A stretch of 7,187 nt of DNA. Origin: Anaerolineae bacterium (lineage in GTDB: Bacteria; Chloroflexota; Anaerolineae; Anaerolineales; Villigracilaceae). The DNA is taken from assembly GCA_003158885.1 (NCBI GenBank), contig PMLN01000400.1:1-7187 (forward strand), given 5' to 3'. Positions within the stretch are counted from its first letter, which is position 1, and the number at the start of each line of letters is the position of its first letter. The position numbers were made by a program, and so were the translations under genes. Below, in pieces: positions 1 to 4,599 of this stretch. Below the pieces are notes generated by a model. The model was given only the letters and a program-made list of their open reading frames with translations. It was not told the DNA's origin and ran no database searches.

Positions 1-146
1 CAGAAGTCAGAACCTTTGCAAACGAGCAATTTACCATATAGGGTGCTAGCGGCGAACCTCTCCGGTGGCGCAAAAATACGGTTCATTATTTCGTTTCTGT
101 TAATAGCCGGGAGACCTTGCACAACCCATCTTGTCCCCCAACCGTT

Positions 147-251
147 TTAAATTACGGCTTGGTAGGTTGCATCAAGAGGCAAATTCAATGCGAATTGCCC
201 AGTTGCGATCGGCAACAGCATTTCGCCGTTTTTGTCCAACTCTGAAATCAT
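147..251 (-). CDS. Doubtful small ORF or gene remnant (34 aa)
   Basis: This minus-strand ORF reads from an ATG at 249-251 to a TAA at 147-149. A GGAG Shine-Dalgarno sequence (complement of 258-261) lies 6 nt before the ATG, which is good spacing. The 34-residue product begins MISELDKNGEMLLP and has no signal peptide or recognisable domain. The same frame stays open upstream to a stop at 324-326, and that extension (Trp-His-Leu-Ile-Arg-Val...) also looks protein-like, so the segment could be the tail of a decayed gene. I do not recognise a family. Against it being real, its start region overlaps the plus-strand promoter candidate at 232-259. The rest of the left edge (1-146) shows nothing I can name. 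Confidence 0.2.
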   Translation of the reverse strand: MISELDKNGEMLLPIATGQFALNLPLDATYQAVI

Positions 252-259
252 GCTATACT
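232..259 (+). promoter_or_regulatory. Candidate extended -10 promoter of the 326-1072 lipoprotein gene
   Basis: TTGTCC at 232-237 (four of six matches to TTGACA) and TATACT at 254-259 (five of six matches to TATAAT) are separated by 16 bp. TG at 251-252 lies one base before the -10 box, giving an extended -10 element. Transcription would begin near 266, leaving a leader of about 60 nt before the ATG at 326. Housekeeping sigma factor use is assumed. The GGAG-ATG of the doubtful minus-strand ORF occupies the same bases, so only one of the two readings is likely to matter. Confidence 0.4.
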
Positions 260-325
260 CCAATTGATCGCTCACAGAAACTCTGATCAAATGCCACCTA
301 AACACTAGTTGGTCGGCTTGTACTT

Positions 326-1072
326 ATGAGCATGAAGATGGTAAATAGACTGTTTTGGATTCCAAAATTAAAAATTACCACCCTCTTTCTATGCTATTTC
401 TTGATCGGATGGGTTTGTGTGGGTTGTCAATCTCAGCCCAAGCACCCGAATATTTTCGAGAATCCAGTCTGTGAACCGCCTTGTTGGGAAAATATTACGC
501 CTGATGTAACAATAAAACAAAACGTCATTAACACGTTATCAACTTTATCAATAATTGATCAGCCAATAACAGAAAGTCATGCCGGCATGCTAGCAGGCGT
601 AGATAGCTTCGTTAGGTTTACTTTATATGGTGATCCGTATCTGAGCGGTCAAATTGATTTTGTTGATGACAAAGTGTCAACAATAACGCTGGGGGGTAGT
701 ACGGGTCTCTCTTTGCAGCAAGCGATTGAAAAGTTCGGCGTGCCACAAAGCGTTTATGTAGACAGAGAGGGTGAGTATACAGCAGTAACATTTCTCTTAC
801 CACAATCAGGAATAGTATTTGATTACACGACTTGGGCTCAAAAAAGATTCCCACCTTGGGCAGACGCTCCGAGTTGGACGTATTCTGAAATAAGACCAGA
901 GGTTGAGATAAATTTCATTAGTTACTTTGCTCCAAATCAATACAAATCTTTATTGGATTCCGGAGAATTAACAATAGGCGGTTTTCCGGGTCCAAATGTA
1001 CTAGAAAAACGTTTATATCCTTGGAATGGATATGGAAGTATGAATAAGTATTTACCACCATCCAATCCCTAG
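326..1072 (+). CDS. Secreted orphan lipoprotein with a CEPPCW motif, AT-rich
   Basis: Predicted exported protein of 248 residues and unknown function. A basic N-terminus (Lys4, Arg8, Lys14, Lys16) leads into a hydrophobic stretch at about 17-33 that ends at Cys34, the likely lipidated residue. The lipobox is imperfect because position -3 is Cys rather than Leu/Val/Ile. The mature part opens with Cys49-Glu-Pro-Pro-Cys53-Trp followed by Ile-Thr-Pro. From memory, this signature recurs in small paralogous lipoproteins of Chloroflexota. Residues 121-145 contain Leu-Gln-Gln-Ala-Ile-Glu-Lys-Phe-Gly-Val-Pro, similar to the phrase seen in BamE/SmpA-like folds, but this is only a resemblance. The start is uncertain: in-frame ATGs lie at 326, 332 and 338, and only the third has even a weak GAG (328-330) at suitable spacing. 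The gene stands alone and converges on the next gene. It is much AT-richer than its neighbours (hand counts of 25/60 GC at 541-600 and 17/60 at 901-960), which suggests accessory or transferred DNA. Confidence 0.7.
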   Translation: MSMKMVNRLFWIPKLKITTLFLCYFLIGWVCVGCQSQPKHPNIFENPVCEPPCWENITPDVTIKQNVINTLSTLSIIDQPITESHAGMLAGVDSFVRFTLYGDPYLSGQIDFVDDKVSTITLGGSTGLSLQQAIEKFGVPQSVYVDREGEYTAVTFLLPQSGIVFDYTTWAQKRFPPWADAPSWTYSEIRPEVEINFISYFAPNQYKSLLDSGELTIGGFPGPNVLEKRLYPWNGYGSMNKYLPPSNP

Positions 1073-1087
1073 CAGGTTCTCAAACCA

Positions 1088-1107
1088 GCCGCTAACATAC
1101 GCCGCTA
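1088..1107 (+). repeat. Direct repeat of GCCGCTA
   Basis: GCCGCTA occurs at 1088-1094 and again at 1101-1107, 13 bp apart, just after the AT-rich lipoprotein gene. The extended version CGCCGCTAG (1100-1108) has an exact inverted partner, CTAGCGGCG, at 46-54 on the other side of that gene. The 9-bp match does not extend. The pair brackets the compositionally odd gene, but a chance match is possible. Confidence 0.3.
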
Positions 1108-1201
1108 GAATGCAAAGTAGCCTTTCCTGTTTCGTGTGCAAGTCGTGTGCAGTTCGGGTACAGATGGGATTGCTTGTAGTTATTCGGGAGTCGTTCTTCC
1201 C

Positions 1202-1257
1202 CCAATCCCGATTCCCGAATAACGAATACCGACTATCGCCTATCGAATATCGATCTC
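1202..1257. repeat. Degenerate tandem array, strict 7-bp period (CGAATAY-like)
   Basis: CG dinucleotides fall at 1209, 1216, 1223, 1230, 1237, 1244 and 1251, exactly 7 bp apart. The units read CGATTCC, CGAATAA, CGAATAC, CGACTAT, CGCCTAT, CGAATAT and CGATCTC, with a weaker unit CCAATCC at 1202-1208. The array ends two bases before the stop codon of the minus-strand gene, so it fills the end of the spacer between two convergent genes. I see no stem followed by a T-run anywhere in 1073-1259, so there is no ordinary terminator. Confidence 0.75.
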
Positions 1258-1259
1258 CC

Positions 1260-1865
1260 CTACGTATTAGCCCTCTCCTGTGCGAGTTTGATCAATGCAT
1301 TCAACAGGTCAGTTGGGATCTGGTTCGCGGTTCCACTTGAGGTTTTGGAGGAAGATGAACTGGTGGTTGAGGCCTGGGGCTGCGAGAACCCATTCACAAG
1401 ACCGTCGAGCGAATCCCCGCCCGGGCCGCCCGGCCCACCAAACCCACCTTGATTGCTCGAACTGCTGGTCTTGCTGGAAGTCTGCACAGAGGTGGTGGTC
1501 AGCGTTTGTTCGAATGCAGATATATCTTGATCCGTAAGTTTCATATCCGCAATGGCTTGGAGCTGGCTCGCGGTCAGCGTTTCCTTGACCTGGCGGAAAG
1601 CCGCATCAATCTCAACCTGAGCCGAAGTATTGCTACTCGCCAATACCTTCATTACTTCCCAAAGCGGCAAAAGTTGCGAAGCCTGTTTGGCGGTCAGGGC
1701 CTGATCGGTGCCTTCCAATTTGAGGATGCCGACCATAAGCCCCGTCTTCTCTGAAACAGAATTCGTACTTGTGGAAGAAGAGGATTGAGTGGCCGTAGTG
1801 GCCGTGCTGCAAGCCGACAAAACCAGCGCCAGCACAACGAGGATCACGATCATTTTGTTCTTCAT
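1260..1865 (-). CDS. LTxxQ-type secreted lipoprotein (Spy/CpxP-like motif), Ser/Gly-rich
   Basis: A 201-residue envelope lipoprotein. Residues 1-18 form a classical lipoprotein signal (Lys2, Lys4, hydrophobic 5-16) with lipobox Leu-Ser-Ala-Cys, lipidated at Cys19. A Ser/Thr-rich tether covers about 20-40. The core at 41-122 looks helical and holds two LTxxQ motifs: Leu57-Thr-Ala-Lys-Gln61, followed by Leu-Leu-Pro-Leu-Trp, and Leu97-Thr-Ala-Ser-Gln101. Paired LTxxQ motifs characterise the Spy/CpxP family of periplasmic chaperones and stress-sensor partners; membership here is inferred from the motifs and needs a profile test. Residues 123-180 are low complexity, with poly-Ser and a Gly-Gly-Pro stretch at 139-150, followed by a short helix at 184-198. 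The ATG at 1863-1865 is preceded by AAGGA (complement of 1872-1876) 6 nt away, a strong ribosome site that fixes the start. The gene is divergent from the response regulator and kinase, as cpxP is from cpxRA, so it may be a target or modulator of that system. Confidence 0.8.
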   Translation of the reverse strand: MKNKMIVILVVLALVLSACSTATTATQSSSSTSTNSVSEKTGLMVGILKLEGTDQALTAKQASQLLPLWEVMKVLASSNTSAQVEIDAAFRQVKETLTASQLQAIADMKLTDQDISAFEQTLTTTSVQTSSKTSSSSNQGGFGGPGGPGGDSLDGLVNGFSQPQASTTSSSSSKTSSGTANQIPTDLLNALIKLAQERANT

Positions 1866-1898
1866 ACTATTTCCTTTCTTATTTCATTCAAAACGTCC

Positions 1899-1943
1899 CG
1901 AAGGTTTCCAAAATTCGATTTGGGGAGTATGTCCAAACCTTCG
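1899..1943. promoter_or_regulatory. Inverted repeat CGAAGGTTT / AAACCTTCG upstream of the LTxxQ gene
   Basis: A perfect 9-bp inverted repeat (1899-1907 and 1935-1943) encloses 27 bp, which contain a smaller hairpin, CCAAA (1908-1912) with TTTGG (1919-1923). AAGGTTT recurs at 1997-2003, so the spacer has three copies in both orientations. The element lies about 34 bp upstream of the LTxxQ lipoprotein start codon and could be an operator or a structured leader of that gene. There is no T-run immediately after the right arm on either strand that would make a standard terminator. Confidence 0.4.
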
Positions 1944-1952
1944 CGTAGGTTG

Positions 1953-1980
1953 CGACACAGGTGCGGCTATCCGCTTGTCG
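1953..1980. repeat. Two-part hairpin in the divergent spacer
   Basis: The outer stem CGACA (1953-1957) pairs with TGTCG (1976-1980). The inner stem GCGG (1963-1966) pairs with CCGC (1971-1974) around a CTAT tetraloop. The two stems are separated by an asymmetric internal loop (five bases on one side, one on the other). It would form in either transcript and has no following T-run. It may be part of the leader of the minus-strand lipoprotein gene or an old mobile palindrome. Confidence 0.4.
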
Positions 1981-1992
1981 GTCTCCAGTCCG

Positions 1993-2019
1993 CATAAAGG
2001 TTTAAGGACGATCTTTATG
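1993..2019. promoter_or_regulatory. Inverted repeat CATAAAG / CTTTATG
   Basis: CATAAAG at 1993-1999 is matched by CTTTATG at 2013-2019 with 13 bp between. The interval also contains a copy of AAGGTTT (1997-2003), shared with the inverted repeat at 1899-1943. Its position midway between the two divergent genes is compatible with a protein-binding site. No known regulator consensus is recognised. Confidence 0.3.
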
Positions 2020-2062
2020 TTCAGAGTTTACAAAATGAGACTGTGAGCGAACCAAGAGTCTA

Positions 2063-2109
2063 TTGAGAATTCGTTGAGAACGACCTGCCGTTTAACAGCA
2101 AATTCTCAA
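2063..2109. promoter_or_regulatory. Putative response-regulator operator: TTGAGAA repeats 11 bp apart plus inverted copy
   Basis: TTGAGAA occurs at 2063-2069 and 2074-2080: two identical 7-bp half-sites with a 4-bp spacer, hence an 11-bp period. A third copy is inverted (TTCTCAA, 2103-2109). With flanking bases, TTGAGAATT (2063-2071) and AATTCTCAA (2101-2109) make a perfect 9-bp inverted repeat. Tandem 7-bp sites spaced by 4 bp are the classical geometry for OmpR/PhoB-family regulators binding as head-to-tail dimers, and a member of that family is encoded about 200 bp downstream. Autoregulation, and control of the divergent lipoprotein gene, is inferred. Confidence 0.5.
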
Positions 2110-2119
2110 CATGTGCGAT

Positions 2120-2125
2120 TATGAT
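2120..2125 (+). promoter_or_regulatory. Possible activator-type -10 box for the two-component operon
   Basis: TATGAT matches TATAAT at five of six positions, and I see no -35 box at normal spacing. The inverted TTCTCAA copy (2103-2109) lies just upstream and the tandem TTGAGAA sites further up, as at an activator-dependent promoter. Transcription would start near 2132, giving a leader of about 145 nt that contains the 2134-2196 repeat. A competing -10, TTTAAT at 2240-2245, would give an almost leaderless message starting at the alternative ATG at 2254. Confidence 0.25.
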
Positions 2126-2133
2126 GCAATAAA

Positions 2134-2196
2134 GATGTCGTTGCGAGCGTAGCGAAGCAATCTCCTGTTTGCATGATGTCGTTGCTGGCGGAGGGA
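2134..2196. repeat. Interspersed-type repeat with TTGC...GCAA ends, plus partial second copy
   Basis: The segment 2137-2164 (GTCGTTGCGAGCGTAGCGAA followed by GCAATCTC) matches, from memory, a small intergenic repeat found in many unrelated bacterial genomes. Its ends TTGC (2141-2144) and GCAA (2157-2160) are complementary. GATGTCGTTGC at 2134-2144 recurs exactly at 2175-2185, starting a degenerate second copy 41 bp downstream. It lies between the proposed operator and the regulator gene, so it would be carried in the transcript leader. No function is apparent. Confidence 0.5.
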
Positions 2197-2277
2197 AACA
2201 CTTCTCATGAGCGCACCCAAATCAAAACCTGCTCAGTTGTTTAATTAGACGGTATGATTGGATTGGAAATTGACGCC

Positions 2278-2964
2278 ATGCAAACGGTTCTAGTTGTGGA
2301 CGACGATGTGAAACTGCTCAAGATGCTCCAACGCACTCTTGCGTATGAAGGTCTGCAAGTTTTCACGGCCTCGAACGGCGAGGAAGCCTTGAATCAAGCC
2401 GCCGACTGCAATCCCGATCTTCTGATCGTGGACTGGATGATGCCCAAGATGGACGGCCTGTCCTTGATACAGGAATTACGCGCGGAAAAGAATCCCGCCA
2501 TGATCCTGATGTTGACCGCCCGCGACGCGATCGAGAACCGCGTGGAAGGCTTGCAGAGCGGCGCGGACGATTACCTGGTCAAGCCGTTCGCGCCGGCGGA
2601 ACTGGTGGCGCGCGTGCACGCCTTGCTGCGCAGGACGGATACGAAGCCCGCACAGGAAGCCATGAAATTTGCGGATGTGACGCTCGACCCGCTCACGCGC
2701 GAGGTGCATGTCGGCGAGAGACTGCTCGAGCTTACAAAGACCGAATTCGACCTGCTCGAATTTTTTCTGCGCCATCCGCGCCAGGTATTGGAACGCGCTC
2801 AAATCCTGAGCAGCGTGTGGGGTTATGATTTTGGCGGCGATGATAATGTGCTGGAAGTGTACGTGGGTTACCTGCGCAAAAAGATGGAGGCCGGCGGACA
2901 TGCGCGCCTGATCCAGACGGTGCGCGGCATCGGTTATGTTATGCGAGCGGAGCGAGTGGAATAA
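2278..2964 (+). CDS. OmpR/PhoB-family response regulator, MprA-like
   Basis: A DNA-binding response regulator, 228 aa from the chosen start, phosphorylated by the kinase encoded next. The receiver domain (about 2-115) has the acidic pocket Asp8-Asp9-Asp10, phospho-acceptor Asp52 in Leu-Ile-Val-Asp-Trp-Met-Met-Pro, Thr80 in Leu-Thr-Ala-Arg and Lys102 in Leu-Val-Lys-Pro-Phe. A winged-helix domain covers about 130-225, with the typical Leu-Thr-Lys-Thr-Glu-Phe-Asp-Leu-Leu and Val-Arg-Gly-Ile-Gly-Tyr-Val phrases. The recognition region WGYDFGGDDNVLEVYVGYLR is close to mycobacterial MprA, though orthology is not claimed. The ATG at 2278 gives the family's usual N-terminus (MQTVLVVDDD) and has a GGA about 10 nt upstream. 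The frame is open to an ATG at 2254, which would add eight residues and could be used if transcription starts at the TTTAAT box just before it. The stop overlaps the kinase start (TAATG), so the two are translationally coupled. Confidence 0.93.
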   Translation: MQTVLVVDDDVKLLKMLQRTLAYEGLQVFTASNGEEALNQAADCNPDLLIVDWMMPKMDGLSLIQELRAEKNPAMILMLTARDAIENRVEGLQSGADDYLVKPFAPAELVARVHALLRRTDTKPAQEAMKFADVTLDPLTREVHVGERLLELTKTEFDLLEFFLRHPRQVLERAQILSSVWGYDFGGDDNVLEVYVGYLRKKMEAGGHARLIQTVRGIGYVMRAERVE

Positions 2965-4421
2965 TGTCCATCCGTTTACGATTAACCCTGCTCTACAGCG
3001 CCATCCTGGCATTGACCTTGATCATATTCGGAAGCGTGCTCTACACGATCCAGGCGCAGGAGACGATGAATTCTCTCCAAGCCAATTTGATCCAAAGCGG
3101 CAGCGGGCTGGCCCAATCCATCCTGAACAATTATCTGAATCCCAATCCGCCTCCAAAGCCGTCGGGACCGCCACCCTTCCCCATCGAAACACTTTCAGGC
3201 GACCAGGCTTTCAACCAACTGCGCGAGCGCGTGATCGTGCGCGTGCTGGCTCCAAACGGCACCTTGATCGCCAGCCCATTTGCGGGGCAAGATCAAGATA
3301 ACACGGCACAGGCCTTACCGCTCAGCGCCGACGGGCTGAAAGCTTTAACGAATAAACAAATCTGGTGGGAGACCTCTTCCGCCACAGGCGACCACCTGCT
3401 CATCTATAATATCCCGCTGGTGTATCAAGGCAATGTGACTTTTATCGTCCAAGTGGCACAGTCGCTGGGACAGCGCGATCAAGCGCTGGCCGCCTTAAGC
3501 GCCACGCTCATCATCGCCGGTCTGCTGACGATCTTGATCGCGTTCGGCATCGGCTGGGTGATGGCGGGAGAGACCCTGCGTCCAATCCAGCACATTACAC
3601 AGACCGCACAGGTTATCGGCAGGGAGAGCGACTTCACGCGGCGCGTGGACTACACAGGGCCGAACGATGAGATCGGGCAACTGGCAGAAACCTTCAATTC
3701 CATGCTGGCGCGTTTGCAGGATGCGTACCAGGGAGTCAGCCGCGCGCTAAAAATGCAGAGAGGCTTCGTAGCAGATGTTTCACACGAACTGCGTACGCCG
3801 CTGACCACGATCCGCGGCAATTTGGAACTACTGCGACGCGAACCTCCGATGCCTGCCGAAGAAGGAGCGGATGTCTTGCAGGATGTGGTGGATGAAAGTG
3901 ACCGCCTTATCCGGCTGGTGAACGATCTGCTGGTGCTGGCCCGCGCCGATGCCGGTCAAAGCCTGACACGCGCAGCCATTCCAGTGCGGTCGGTCATCGA
4001 AGAGGCCGCCAAACAAGCACGGCAGTTGGATCGCGGACGGGAAATCAATATCAAAGAGGCAGAGGATGTAACAGTCAGCGGCGACCGCGACGCGCTCAAA
4101 CAAGTCCTGTTGATCCTGTTGGATAACGCCATCAAATATACAACCGAAGAGATCACGATCTCAGCCGGAGCCAGGGAGAGCGAAGTCTGGATCTGTGTCA
4201 GCGACAAGGGCGCGGGCATCTCACCCGAAAAGCTGGAGCGTGCCTTTGATCGTTTTTATCGCGGCGAAGCGAATTCAAAGGTACAGGGCTTCGGGCTGGG
4301 CCTGCCGATTGCCAAGGCATTGGTTGAAGGACAAGGCGGCAGGCTGGAAATCCAAAGTTCAGTTAACGAGGGAACCACGGTGAAGATCCGTTTGCCCCGC
4401 GAGGAAATTAAAACGAAATAG
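2964..4421 (+). CDS. Membrane sensor histidine kinase with HAMP domain
   Basis: A 485-residue sensor kinase and partner of the preceding regulator. Transmembrane helix 1 is at about 8-28. An extracytoplasmic sensor region follows (about 29-173) with a proline-rich loop (Asn-Pro-Asn-Pro-Pro-Pro... at 59-73) and no domain I recognise. Transmembrane helix 2 is at about 174-200 and the HAMP linker at about 201-254. In the dimerisation/phospho-acceptor domain, His274 lies in Val-Ser-His-Glu-Leu-Arg-Thr-Pro-Leu. The ATPase domain has the N box with Asn388 (Asp-Asn-Ala-Ile-Lys-Tyr), G1 Asp414-Lys-Gly-Ala-Gly, the F box Phe-Asp-Arg-Phe-Tyr-Arg (428-433) and G2 Gly442-Phe-Gly-Leu-Gly-Leu. All catalytic motifs are intact, so it should be active. 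The ATG at 2964 shares its A with the TAA of the regulator gene, and no separate ribosome site is needed. The signal is unknown; the divergent LTxxQ lipoprotein is a candidate periplasmic partner by analogy with CpxP and CpxA. Confidence 0.94.
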   Translation: MSIRLRLTLLYSAILALTLIIFGSVLYTIQAQETMNSLQANLIQSGSGLAQSILNNYLNPNPPPKPSGPPPFPIETLSGDQAFNQLRERVIVRVLAPNGTLIASPFAGQDQDNTAQALPLSADGLKALTNKQIWWETSSATGDHLLIYNIPLVYQGNVTFIVQVAQSLGQRDQALAALSATLIIAGLLTILIAFGIGWVMAGETLRPIQHITQTAQVIGRESDFTRRVDYTGPNDEIGQLAETFNSMLARLQDAYQGVSRALKMQRGFVADVSHELRTPLTTIRGNLELLRREPPMPAEEGADVLQDVVDESDRLIRLVNDLLVLARADAGQSLTRAAIPVRSVIEEAAKQARQLDRGREINIKEAEDVTVSGDRDALKQVLLILLDNAIKYTTEEITISAGARESEVWICVSDKGAGISPEKLERAFDRFYRGEANSKVQGFGLGLPIAKALVEGQGGRLEIQSSVNEGTTVKIRLPREEIKTK

Positions 4422-4423
4422 AA

Positions 4424-4458
4424 CGCGGATGACACGGATTCTTCGGATGCACGCGGAT
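4424..4458. repeat. CGGAT array with 9-10 bp spacing
   Basis: CGGAT occurs at 4426, 4435, 4444 and 4454, i.e. spaced 9, 9 and 10 bp. The outer units extend to ACGCGGAT (4423-4430 and 4451-4458). The array begins almost immediately after the kinase stop codon (4419-4421). From memory, similar ACGCGGAT/ACACGGAT strings are common in non-coding DNA of several environmental bacterial phyla. It is the first part of a three-repeat mosaic that fills the 4422-4599 spacer. Confidence 0.6.
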
Positions 4459-4470
4459 AGATTTTGGTAC

Positions 4471-4491
4471 GGGAGGGTCTGAGACCTGCCC
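4471..4491. repeat. Imperfect palindrome centred on 4481
   Basis: The palindrome has GGTCT (4476-4480) opposite AGACC (4482-4486) about a central G. It extends through a G-T pair (4475/4487) and one mismatch to GGG (4471-4473) opposite CCC (4489-4491). As RNA it would need a larger loop (about CTGAG). There is no following T-run, so it does not look like an intrinsic terminator for the kinase gene, though it is the only strong dyad in this spacer. It resembles dispersed palindromes with GGGTCTGAGACCC cores. Confidence 0.45.
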
Positions 4492-4515
4492 CTATCGGCT
4501 CATGCTGCCAAAACG

Positions 4516-4575
4516 AACCTTCCAACTTTCCAACCTTCAAACCTTCTAACATTCCAACCTTCAGACTTTCCAACC
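4516..4575. repeat. Tandem array, strict 8-bp period (AACCTTCC), 7.5 copies
   Basis: The units from 4516 are AACCTTCC, AACTTTCC, AACCTTCA, AACCTTCT, AACATTCC, AACCTTCA, GACTTTCC and a final AACC. TTC falls exactly every 8 bp, from 4520 to 4568. The top strand is pyrimidine-rich with almost no G. The array ends 12 bp before the -10 box at 4588, so its last unit occupies the place where a -35 element would lie for the penicillin-binding protein gene. Confidence 0.8.
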
Positions 4576-4587
4576 GCCAAAGCGCGC

Positions 4588-4593
4588 TACAAT
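4588..4593 (+). promoter_or_regulatory. -10 box for probably leaderless transcription of the PBP gene
   Basis: TACAAT matches TATAAT at five of six positions and ends 6 nt before the ATG at 4600, so transcription would begin at or next to the A of the start codon. No Shine-Dalgarno sequence lies in the 20 nt before the ATG, which agrees with a leaderless message. At 17-bp spacing, the -35 position (4565-4570, ACTTTC) is not consensus and falls inside the 8-bp repeat array. Confidence 0.45.
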
Positions 4594-4599
4594 GAAGCC

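Noticed and set aside
188..286. Plus-strand 32-codon ORF starting at the ATG at 188.
   Set aside because: No ribosome site, no recognisable sequence, and it runs through the promoter candidate.
46..1108. Integron cassette (attC-like) reading of the AT-rich gene, based on CTAACATACGCCGCTAG after the gene and CTAGCGGCG before it.
   Set aside because: A real attC needs a GTTRRRY core partner and complementary arms in one site. The upstream copy is followed by AACCTC rather than GTTAGC, and no GTTRRRY partner was found after 1108. The shared 9 bp do not extend.
1202..1257. CRISPR array.
   Set aside because: Units are 7 bp and contiguous, with no spacers. The same holds for the arrays at 4516-4575 and 7141-7187.
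1110..1340. Plus-strand 76-codon ORF across the convergent spacer.
   Set aside because: It runs through the heptamer array and overlaps the 3' end of the well-supported lipoprotein gene on the other strand. The Arg/Ser/Pro-rich product looks like a shadow.
2240..2256. Firm choice of the ATG at 2254 as the regulator start, with TTTAAT as its promoter.
   Set aside because: Possible, but no -35 box is visible and the eight extra residues are not typical of the family. It is kept only as an alternative.
2476..3012. Long minus-strand ORF (178 codons) opposite the response regulator and kinase.
   Set aside because: It lies entirely antisense to two genes with intact family motifs, and its His/Arg/Gln-rich composition is typical of a reverse-frame shadow in GC-rich DNA.
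4471..4500. Intrinsic terminator for the two-component operon.
   Set aside because: The dyad is present but is followed by CTATCGG rather than a run of T, and the perfect part of the stem leaves no room for a loop.
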